A DNA stretch of 10,797 bases from positions 1 through 10,797 of the forward strand of contig CAZPRQ010000042.1 in assembly GCA_964589415.1 (NCBI GenBank), in the 5' to 3' direction. The stretch comes from CAZPRQ01 sp964589415 (GTDB taxonomy: Bacteria > Patescibacteriota > Doudnabacteria > UBA920). This document shows positions 5,020 to 10,194 of the stretch, piece by piece (position 1 is the first letter of the stretch; every line of letters begins with the position of its first letter). The notes below the pieces were generated by a model that saw only the letters and a list, made by a program, of their open reading frames with translations, made no database searches and was not told where the DNA came from. The position numbers and the translations under genes were made by a program.

Positions 5020-5766
5020 CTAATAATCAATACCGCGTTGGGCGAGAATCCCCTTATAGTACGGATGCTTCACCATTTTCATTTCCGTCACCAAATCACA
5101 TTCTTTTAAGATACTAGGATATTTGTTGTGTCCGGTCAAGACTAAATGTTGCAAAGGACCTTTAAGCTTTATTAAATCCACAATATCCCGCTCTTCTATT
5201 AGCTTACTTTCCAGCGCTGATATTATTTCATCAAGTCTTATTACTTGATATTTACCGCTGGTGATAATCTCACGCGCGCGTTCTAGCCCATCAAGCGCGG
5301 CTTTAATATGGATGGCTTTTTCTTTCTTGTCGCCCAAAATTCCTACAAACCCTAAACCAAGCTGTTCGTTTTCAATAGCCCCTACCTTATAGGTTCCCTC
5401 TCCTTTTGAGGAGAGGGTCAGGGAGAGGTTGCGGGCATCCAGATTATAATCCAAATAGCGATGTATATGGTTTAAAAATTCTATTTCACTCGACACCGGC
5501 CATTCGCCATCTTTTTTTCTGTCTTCTTCCGACCGAAGGTCCGACGAAGCTTTAGCGAAGTCGGATGATTTTCCCGCGGCCTTCACAAACTGCAAAATAA
5601 AAACATTCATCCCCGCTCCCGCAGCCCTTATAGCCATCCCCATTGCCGCCGTAGTTTTCCCTTTCCCCGCGCCTAAATAGCATATGACCAAACCCTTCGG
5701 CTCGTCACTAAATTTTTCTGGCATTTTTTTGCCTGCCGATGAGGTAGGAAGTTTTTGTTTTTTCAT
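5020..5766 (-). CDS. cobO: Corrinoid adenosyltransferase (CobO/BtuR/CobA family) with two in-frame repeat insertions
   Basis: A 248-aa protein of the CobO/BtuR (CobA) family, which moves the 5'-deoxyadenosyl group of ATP to cob(I)alamin or a corrinoid to make adenosylcobalamin. Visible motifs: P-loop GAGKGKTT (32-39), ILQFVK (57-62), GEWPV (87-91), LGLGFVGILGDKK (136-148), the DEI after strand four (179-181), LVLTGHN (208-214) and the C-terminal DLVTEM to KHPYYKGILAQRGIDY (224-248). Two stretches are foreign to the family: about 66-83 (KSSDFAKASSDLRSEEDR) and about 108-127 (NLDARNLSLTLSSKGEGTYK); both are translated palindromic repeats. Without them the length is near 210 aa (E. coli BtuR has 196). 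An ATG five codons upstream (5781) lies in another repeat, so the ATG at 5766 is preferred. It sits between nrdJ and the putative uptake genes and should supply the NrdJ cofactor. Whether the enlarged loops leave it active is unknown. Confidence 0.88.
   Translation of the reverse strand: MKKQKLPTSSAGKKMPEKFSDEPKGLVICYLGAGKGKTTAAMGMAIRAAGAGMNVFILQFVKAAGKSSDFAKASSDLRSEEDRKKDGEWPVSSEIEFLNHIHRYLDYNLDARNLSLTLSSKGEGTYKVGAIENEQLGLGFVGILGDKKEKAIHIKAALDGLERAREIITSGKYQVIRLDEIISALESKLIEERDIVDLIKLKGPLQHLVLTGHNKYPSILKECDLVTEMKMVKHPYYKGILAQRGIDY
5396..5428. repeat. Palindromic repeat inside cobO (second insert)
   Basis: CCCTCTCCT (5396-5404) and AGGAGAGGG (5409-5417) form a perfect 9-bp stem with loop TTTG, followed by TCAGGGAGAGG (5418-5428). 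This is the CCCTCTCC..GGAGAGGG pattern of REP-like elements seen in many bacteria. It is translated on the minus strand as part of NLSLTLSSKGEG, in a place where CobO relatives have no such sequence. Confidence 0.7.
5522..5568. repeat. FAKAS-type palindromic repeat inside cobO (first insert)
   Basis: It contains two nested hairpins: GACC-GAA-GGTC (5531-5541), and TCCGAC (5540-5545) paired with GTCGGA (5559-5564) around GAAGCTTTAGCGAA. The minus-strand translation is SDFAKASSDLRSEEDR. Peptides of the FAKAS type recur in CPR proteins in my recollection, which fits a dispersed repeat that tolerates translation. Confidence 0.65.
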
Positions 5767-5776
5767 ACCCAGTCTC

Positions 5777-6187
5777 GTCATCCCCGCGAAGGCGGGGATC
5801 CATTTCTTTTACCGCCTTATAAATTCCCGAACTTACCCTATAAGCAACTCAAAAATGACAGTAAAAAATTAATTAATTATTTCATTATATAAATCTTTCC
5901 ATTCTAGATTCTTTTCCTGAATTAGTCTTATTTTCCAGGCCCTATTCCATTTTTTAAGCTGTTTTTCTCTTAATATTGCGCTTTCTATGTTCTCTGTAGC
6001 TTCATAATAAACTAATTTATCGATTCTATATTTCTTAGTAAATCCATCTGCAACTTTATTCTTGTGCTGCCAAACTCGTTTTATTAAATCATTCGTAACG
6101 CCTACATACAAAGTTCCATTTTTTTGACTGGCTAAAATGTATACGTAGTATTGTCGCATATGGATTCCCGCCTTCGCGGGAATGACA
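5777..6187 (-). mobile_element. GIY-YIG cassette bracketed by inverted VIPAKAGI-type hairpins
   Basis: The left end carries GTCATCCCCGCGAAGGCGGG (5777-5796) continuing to ATCCAT; the right end carries ATGGATTCCCGCCTTCGCGG (6160-6179) continuing to GAATGACAG. They are inverted copies of one repeat: an 8-bp stem (ATCCCCGC/GCGGGGAT or ATTCCCGC/GCGGGAAT) with a GAAG or CTTC loop, flanked by TCAT and ATGA. Together they enclose exactly one gene, the GIY-YIG protein, in a segment of 411 bp. A further internal ATGACAG lies at 5854-5860. The arrangement resembles a small element with terminal inverted repeats. Mobility is inferred; no target duplication was seen. The left end lies directly upstream of the cobO start. 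Confidence 0.5.
5869..6159 (-). CDS. Small GIY-YIG domain endonuclease
   Basis: A 96-aa protein consisting of a single GIY-YIG nuclease domain. The two-part motif is YVYIL (5-9) and LYVGVT (17-22); the catalytic-type arginine R28 follows in DLIKRVWQH, and the conserved C-terminal block AILREKQLKKWNRAWK (61-76) includes the glutamate E65 expected to bind metal. The length is normal for this stand-alone subfamily (YhbQ/URI-like, about 80-100 aa), whose cellular role is poorly known. It has no Shine-Dalgarno; instead a repeat hairpin (stem 6164-6183) ends four bases before the ATG, where a ribosome binding site would be. It interrupts the path from nrdJ to cobO and is bracketed by inverted repeats, so it looks like a later arrival and perhaps the enzyme acting on those repeats (inference). 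Confidence 0.88.
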   Translation of the reverse strand: MRQYYVYILASQKNGTLYVGVTNDLIKRVWQHKNKVADGFTKKYRIDKLVYYEATENIESAILREKQLKKWNRAWKIRLIQEKNLEWKDLYNEIIN

Positions 6188-6239
6188 GAAAGTTAAGAGG
6201 CCTAGGCAGAAAGCCATTCATCTGCTTTTATCTGTCATT
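6181..6239. repeat. Inverted repeat joining two neighbouring elements
   Basis: AATGACAGA (6181-6189) and TCTGTCATT (6231-6239) are perfect inverted copies, with an inner pair GCAGA (6206-6210) and TCTGC (6221-6225). They are the facing ends of the GIY-YIG cassette and of the next element. Confidence 0.6.
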
Positions 6240-6376
6240 CCAAAATTTACTCCCCTATCACCCATGGAACAATCTTATGCAATATCCAAAATCTAATTTA
6301 TAGATTTAACTCTCTTATAGTTTTGGATCCCGGCTCTCCCCCTTCGTCCGCCGAGGCAGGCTCGTGCGGGATGACA
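6233..6376. repeat. Second MITE-like element between nrdJ and the GIY-YIG gene
   Basis: The element starts TGTCATTCC (6233-6241) and ends GGGATGACA (6368-6376), inverted ends of the same family as the 153-bp element in the DUF6580 gene; at 144 bp it is also of similar size. It contains the hairpin AAATCTA/TAGATTT around ATTTA and a GGATCC next to the right end. It has no plausible gene. The whole 6160-6443 interval is otherwise made of repeats plus the hairpin at 6382-6409. Confidence 0.6.
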
Positions 6377-6381
6377 ACAAT

Positions 6382-6409
6382 GCGGCAAAAAACCGCCGCC
6401 TTGTTTTTT
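6382..6409. terminator. Possible terminator downstream of nrdJ
   Basis: GCGGC (6382-6386) pairs with GCCGC (6395-6399), with T6 at 6404-6409 on the plus strand; alternatively AAAAAAC (6387-6393) pairs with GTTTTTT (6403-6409). The layout suits plus-strand termination better than minus-strand, so it is uncertain whether it ends the nrdJ transcript. Between it and the nrdJ stop lies a low-complexity CACTA-rich stretch (6416-6446). Confidence 0.3.
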
Positions 6410-6443
6410 ACTATTCACTAAACACTACCCACTGGCCACTACC

Positions 6444-9128
6444 CTACCCACACTTACTGTACCCGCAACTCTCGCACTTCATGCAGCCCTCGGCAAAAAT
6501 CATCATGTTGGTACAACTGGGACACACGGGCGCGTTGCCTAAATTCGCAATAGAAACTTTTTGCGTAGTCTTGTACGTCAATTGTCCATTAGATTTAATT
6601 TTCTGTTCGCTGACAGTCTGCACCACATTCTCTTCGGCAGTTATTTCAAGTTTTGGTAAAAGCGATGTCTGCGCATCAGCTACCGAAACCGGAGACAATT
6701 CCAGTTGCAACTGGTTACGCTTGATGTGTTTTTCCAAAACTTTAGCTATAGCGTCGGGCAGGCTGTAGACCATGCCATCTTCGGTAAACGAAACGTCAGG
6801 ACCGCGAATACCTTTAAGCTGGTCTATAATTTCTTCTATGGCAATGTTCGAGCGAAGCGAAGTGGAAATAAGCCTGGTAATGGCTTCGGTTTGGGCGCCA
6901 AAGAAACCGCCGGCTTTGCCCATGGTGGCAAACACCTCAAACGGGCCATGTTCGTCCTCGTTGACCGTAACAAACAAATTCCCATATGCCGTATTCATTT
7001 TATATGTCATGCCCTGCATAACCGCTGGCCGCTGGCGAGGCGCGATTTTCATTTGTACGTTAGAGCCCGAGACTGAAAGCACTTCCTGGGTACGATCTTC
7101 TTTCGCTGTCTGCTTAACTTTATCCTCCGCGGCTGCCTTGCTGGCAATGGCAGATTCCACCTGATCCGAAGCATCCTTGCCTAACTTTTTATGGTCAGTG
7201 GCCAAAATTTGTTCGTCACGGCTACCGTCTCTATAAATAGTCCCGCCCTTACAGCCCAAGTCATACATAAGCGCGTACAGTTCTTTGGTTTGTTCTACGG
7301 TGTAATGCTGCGGGGCGTTCACGGTTTTAGAAATAGCCGAGTCCGTCCAGCGCTGCACGGCAGCTTGCACTCGTACATGCTCTTCCGGGGCAAGTTCCAT
7401 TGCCGTAGCAAACCAGTTTGGCAATTCTTTGCCCGGGTTTTCATTTAGCCAATCCTGCGCGAGTTTTATTTTTTCTTCATGAATTCCCAAACGGCTCTTT
7501 CTATAATATGTCCAGGAAAAGAACGGCTCAATGCCCGTAGACGTGCCAACCATAGTACCCACGGTACCTGTAGGCGCCTGGGTCATTATGGTTACATTGC
7601 GAATACCATACTTGGAAACCAAGTCGCGAATGTACTGGGGCATATTTTTCATAAAACCGGATTGTAAAAACTTTTCGGCACTAAACTCGGAAAATGATCC
7701 TTTTTCCCTGGCCAGCTCCACCGAAGTTTCATAAGCGGTTACGGCAATAAATTGGTAAAGCTTGTCTATAAATTCCACTCCTTCGGGACTGCCATAACGA
7801 AGATCCAAGCGAATAAGCATTTCCGCCAAACCAATTGTTCCCATACCCACGCGCCGCTCACCCATTTGCTGCTTATAATTTTCGTCAAAAAAGTACGGCG
7901 TTGCGTCTATGACATTATCCTGAAAACGCACCGCCTGCTGCACAGTGGTTTTAAGTTCATTCCATTTAACTTCTTTTCTTTCTATATCCACGTGCTTTGC
8001 CAAATTTACATGGCCCAAATTACACACACCCCAAGCCGGCAAAGGCTGCTCACCGCATGGATTGGTACAGGGCAAATCGGCATAGTACCAGGAATTGCTG
8101 TAAAAATTGGCACGGTCAATGAAATACATGCCGGGTTCGGCCGAAGTCCAAGCCGACTCAATTATGTTTGTCCAAATATCCTGAGCCCGTACGGTCTTAT
8201 GCTTAATTAGTTTCCCGCCCAATTCCTTCCAGCGCTTAATATTTCCATCCCACTTTTCCGCGTACATTGGATCTGAACTGTCAGGAAATACCAAATCCCA
8301 GGACAAATCATTTTTTACCGCTTCCATAAAATCGTCGGTAATTCCCACCGAGATATTTGCATTGGTAATTTTTCCGGCTTCTTTTTTGGAATTAATAAAA
8401 TCTATAACGTCCGGATGCCAAACGTTCAAAATTAACATAAGCGCCCCGCGCCTGCTACCACCTTGTTCAATTAAGCCGGTTACAAACGAATACAGACTAG
8501 CCCACGAAACCGCGCCGGACGAACGCCCGTTCACGCCTTTAACGTAGCTATAGCGGGGGCGAAGAGTGGAAACATTTATGCCCACGCCGCCGCCCCGAGA
8601 CATAATTTCAGCCATTTGACCCAAAGTGCTAAATATTCCATGACGGGAATCTTTGGGTGAAGGCACAACGTAGCAATTATAATAAGTTAAATTCTGGCCC
8701 GTACCCGCGCCGGTAAAAATTCGCCCAGCCGGGACATATTTCCAATCATCCATAAGCTCCCTAAACTTGTCTTGCCATTCCTGCCGCTTCTCTTCCGTTT
8801 TTTCCACGCTGGCAATATGCTTTGCAATACGTTCAAACATTTGCTCCGGCGCCAGTTCCAAAGGCTTATCAATATGCTCAACAGCCCGCATTTCCATGGA
8901 ACCATCGCGCATGCGCACACCGACTTCTTTTTTCTCCATATCCAAAGTTTCTATTATGCCTATTTCTCTCTGTCCGGTTTTCGGATTTACAAGCACAACC
9001 ACCGTATCGCCCACGGCTATAGTTTCTCTTTTAACATCTTTAACCGCGTATCGGTCTAGAAAAATTTTTTCTCCCAATTCAGAAAGAGAATTTTTGGTGC
9101 GAGTTTGCAGATTGACTTTGGATGGCAT
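6444..9128 (-). CDS. nrdJ: Adenosylcobalamin-dependent (class II) ribonucleotide reductase
   Basis: An 894-aa class II ribonucleotide reductase, which uses adenosylcobalamin to generate a thiyl radical and reduce ribonucleotides without needing or being harmed by oxygen. The 10-stranded barrel motifs are clear: NCYVVPSP with redox cysteine C152, GGGVGINVSTLRP (179-191), the specificity-loop region GGSRRGALM (223-231), NPCGEQPL with N356, thiyl C358 and E360, GVCNLG with the second redox cysteine C369, and QAPTGTVGT (517-525). The spacing C358 to C369 equals that in Thermotoga NrdJ. A TSCPD domain covers about 688-775, and the C-terminus (869-894) is a four-to-six-cysteine zinc-ribbon-like tail ending CGYSKCG that would deliver electrons. 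Residues about 33-92 are an additional beta-rich segment (IAVGDTVVVLV, KEVGVRMRDG, VEHIDKPLE) placed between the N-terminal helix and the barrel. There is no ATP cone and no intein. The ATG at 9128 has no Shine-Dalgarno. Confidence 0.97.
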   Translation of the reverse strand: MPSKVNLQTRTKNSLSELGEKIFLDRYAVKDVKRETIAVGDTVVVLVNPKTGQREIGIIETLDMEKKEVGVRMRDGSMEMRAVEHIDKPLELAPEQMFERIAKHIASVEKTEEKRQEWQDKFRELMDDWKYVPAGRIFTGAGTGQNLTYYNCYVVPSPKDSRHGIFSTLGQMAEIMSRGGGVGINVSTLRPRYSYVKGVNGRSSGAVSWASLYSFVTGLIEQGGSRRGALMLILNVWHPDVIDFINSKKEAGKITNANISVGITDDFMEAVKNDLSWDLVFPDSSDPMYAEKWDGNIKRWKELGGKLIKHKTVRAQDIWTNIIESAWTSAEPGMYFIDRANFYSNSWYYADLPCTNPCGEQPLPAWGVCNLGHVNLAKHVDIERKEVKWNELKTTVQQAVRFQDNVIDATPYFFDENYKQQMGERRVGMGTIGLAEMLIRLDLRYGSPEGVEFIDKLYQFIAVTAYETSVELAREKGSFSEFSAEKFLQSGFMKNMPQYIRDLVSKYGIRNVTIMTQAPTGTVGTMVGTSTGIEPFFSWTYYRKSRLGIHEEKIKLAQDWLNENPGKELPNWFATAMELAPEEHVRVQAAVQRWTDSAISKTVNAPQHYTVEQTKELYALMYDLGCKGGTIYRDGSRDEQILATDHKKLGKDASDQVESAIASKAAAEDKVKQTAKEDRTQEVLSVSGSNVQMKIAPRQRPAVMQGMTYKMNTAYGNLFVTVNEDEHGPFEVFATMGKAGGFFGAQTEAITRLISTSLRSNIAIEEIIDQLKGIRGPDVSFTEDGMVYSLPDAIAKVLEKHIKRNQLQLELSPVSVADAQTSLLPKLEITAEENVVQTVSEQKIKSNGQLTYKTTQKVSIANLGNAPVCPSCTNMMIFAEGCMKCESCGYSKCG

Positions 9129-9164
9129 ATGGTTTTTAGAATTAAATTATTGAGTTTATTTTGT

Positions 9165-9245
9165 CCACTAATTCACGAATTATCACTTATACCACAAATC
9201 TTCTTAATTAGTTCGTGTCATTTGTGATAATTCGTGTGTTCGTGG
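9165..9245. repeat. Long imperfect inverted repeat between nrdR and nrdJ
   Basis: Arms 9165-9186 and 9224-9245 are complementary at 19 of 22 positions, including a perfect 13-bp core (CACGAATTATCAC against GTGATAATTCGTG), around a 37-base loop. TTCGTG occurs three times in the right half. It takes up most of the 128-bp gap. On the minus strand the loop contains TGGTATAAG, an extended -10 that could give nrdJ its own promoter. It is probably a dispersed repeat rather than a dedicated operator. Confidence 0.6.
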
Positions 9246-9256
9246 ATAAGTAAATT

Positions 9257-9706
9257 TTATGTTATTTTCTCAAGCTCTACTTTAAATTCTTCCGCGTCTT
9301 CAAAGCATCGATAGACGGAAGCAAACCTTATATAAGCAACCTTGTCTATACGCTTTATTTTCTTCATGACTATTTCCCCAATGTCCGAACTTTTTATTTC
9401 ACTGGCGGTGGCCTTTTTCTGAATTTCCTGTTCTATAGCCGACACCAATTTTCTTAAAGTCTCGTCGGTATGAGGACGTTTTTCAAATGCCCGCCTAATA
9501 CCCCGTTCCAGCTTTTCCCGGCTATATATCTGGCGACTACCGTCTCTCTTAATAACCGTTAAGTCCAAAATTTCTATTTGCTCGTAAGTGCTAAAGCGGA
9601 ATTCGCATTTCTCGCATTGCCGCCTTCGCCGTATGGCTCCGCCGTCGTCTACCGGACGGCTGTCCAGCACTTTAGTGTCTTCAAACTGGCAATTGGGACA
9701 TCTCAT
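9257..9706 (-). CDS. nrdR: Transcriptional repressor NrdR
   Basis: A 149-aa NrdR, the nucleotide-sensing repressor of ribonucleotide reductase genes. The N-terminal zinc ribbon has CPNC (3-6) and CEKC (31-34), with the invariant DSRPVDDG and IRRRRQC between them. The ATP cone (about 46-136) contains VIKRDGSRQIYSREKLERGIRRAF and ends in VAYIRFASVYRCFEDAEEF, all family-typical; the length is also typical (about 150 aa). The ATG at 9706 gives the standard MRCPNC start; a GTG two codons upstream is less likely. NrdR binds DNA when loaded with dATP and ATP and releases it otherwise. It is followed by nrdJ after 128 bases, and its own promoter carries the operator pair, so control is probably both autogenous and, by read-through, on nrdJ. 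Confidence 0.97.
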   Translation of the reverse strand: MRCPNCQFEDTKVLDSRPVDDGGAIRRRRQCEKCEFRFSTYEQIEILDLTVIKRDGSRQIYSREKLERGIRRAFEKRPHTDETLRKLVSAIEQEIQKKATASEIKSSDIGEIVMKKIKRIDKVAYIRFASVYRCFEDAEEFKVELEKIT

Positions 9707-9850
9707 AGGCACAAAAATTTAATAACCATTAAGTCCGTAATTATTAAAAATCCATCCGTTTTTCCCTATCTAAATAAGCATCATACTCTCTATTTTTCCG
9801 TTCGAAAGGGTAAAAAGGAACGATTGTTATTTTATTTGGATTTCCTAAAA

Positions 9851-9905
9851 ATACTATATGTAGTAATGCCTTAGTCATCATACTACTACATATAGTAGCC
9901 GTCAA
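9851..9905 (-). promoter_or_regulatory. nrdR promoter with a tandem pair of NrdR boxes
   Basis: On the minus strand TTGACG (9905-9900) and TATGAT (9882-9877) are spaced by exactly 17 bases. The spacer is filled by a near-palindromic 16-mer, CTACTACATATAGTAG on the plus strand (9883-9898). A second copy, ATACTATATGTAGTAA (9851-9866), lies just downstream of the predicted start near 9870. The centres are 32 bp apart, about three helical turns, as in known NrdR operator pairs. The cores (ACTACATATAGT and its complement) resemble the NrdR consensus acaCwAtATaTwGtgt but are not identical to it. Both boxes would block RNA polymerase. The leader of about 165 bases to the ATG holds no recognised structure and no cobalamin riboswitch. 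Confidence 0.75.
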
Positions 9906-9955
9906 AAATTAAAATTTCTCCCAATTTTGTAAGCTTATGCTTTTTCCAGCATGGG

Positions 9956-9964
9956 TTATCCACA
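9956..9964 (+). promoter_or_regulatory. Perfect DnaA-box consensus
   Basis: TTATCCACA matches the strong DnaA-binding consensus exactly, about 90 bases upstream of the predicted nrdR start site. It is the only perfect copy I found in the window; a one-mismatch copy (minus-strand TTATCCACG, 9241-9249) lies in the inverted repeat before nrdJ. DnaA boxes control nrdAB in E. coli, so the place is suggestive, but one 9-mer can occur by chance. Confidence 0.35.
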
Positions 9965-10002
9965 AAAAATATAGTTTTAGAACTTTACCTTGCGGGCACT
10001 TC

Positions 10003-10031
10003 AAAAAAAACAGCCTGCATTTTAAAGCAGG
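10003..10031 (-). terminator. Possible minus-strand terminator
   Basis: CCTGC (10014-10018) pairs with GCAGG (10027-10031) around an 8-base loop. On the minus strand the stem is followed by TG and then eight T (complement of 10003-10010). It lies downstream of a stronger terminator in the same direction and upstream of the nrdR promoter. Confidence 0.4.
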
Positions 10032-10148
10032 GCCGCCGGGGTATTTTACCTATTTATGGACTTATTTGACCGTTTTGCCAATTATTATTGACATGCCGGA
10101 TTTTATTTGGCAGCTAACAATCCCCACCCGAAGATTACTCCCATATAA

Positions 10149-10174
10149 AAAACCCGGGGGCACAACCGGGTTTT
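10149..10174. terminator. Rho-independent terminator, probably bidirectional
   Basis: AAAACCCGG (10149-10157) and CCGGGTTTT (10166-10174) form a 9-bp stem with an 8-base loop. Six A before the CCC give T6 in the minus-strand transcript, and four T follow on the plus strand. It lies about 20 bases beyond the stop of the minus-strand gene at 10195 and should end it. Confidence 0.85.
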
Positions 10175-10194
10175 CTATATTTAAACTGTTTAGG

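Larger units (their letters stand above)
9707..10194. other. Gene-free interval upstream of nrdR
   Basis: These 488 bases hold the nrdR leader (9707-9870), the nrdR promoter and boxes, a DnaA-box match, two minus-strand terminator-like hairpins and about 110 bases between them without any recognised feature. An 89-codon open frame on the plus strand (9937-10206) runs through both hairpins and reads over the end of the neighbouring gene, with no ribosome binding site or family resemblance; I do not count it as a gene. Confidence 0.6.

Noticed and set aside
5396..5428. Intragenic terminator in cobO
   Set aside because: The stem is strong but is not followed by a T-run on the minus strand; it fits a REP-like repeat better.
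5777..6376. CRISPR array
   Set aside because: The repeats are inverted, differ in sequence, and have irregular spacing; there are no regular direct repeats or spacers.
6364..9153. Many plus-strand frames of 60-150 codons opposite nrdJ
   Set aside because: All are antisense to a full-length, highly conserved coding sequence and show no family features.
9707..9870. Cobalamin riboswitch in the nrdR leader or upstream of cobO
   Set aside because: I looked for the B12-box core (GCCACTG) and a multi-branched fold in the leaders of nrdR, nrdJ, cobO and the lipoprotein and found neither.
10081..10110. Promoter beginning TTGACA near 10088 on the plus strand
   Set aside because: No acceptable -10 lies 15-19 bases downstream, and no plus-strand gene follows before the terminator.
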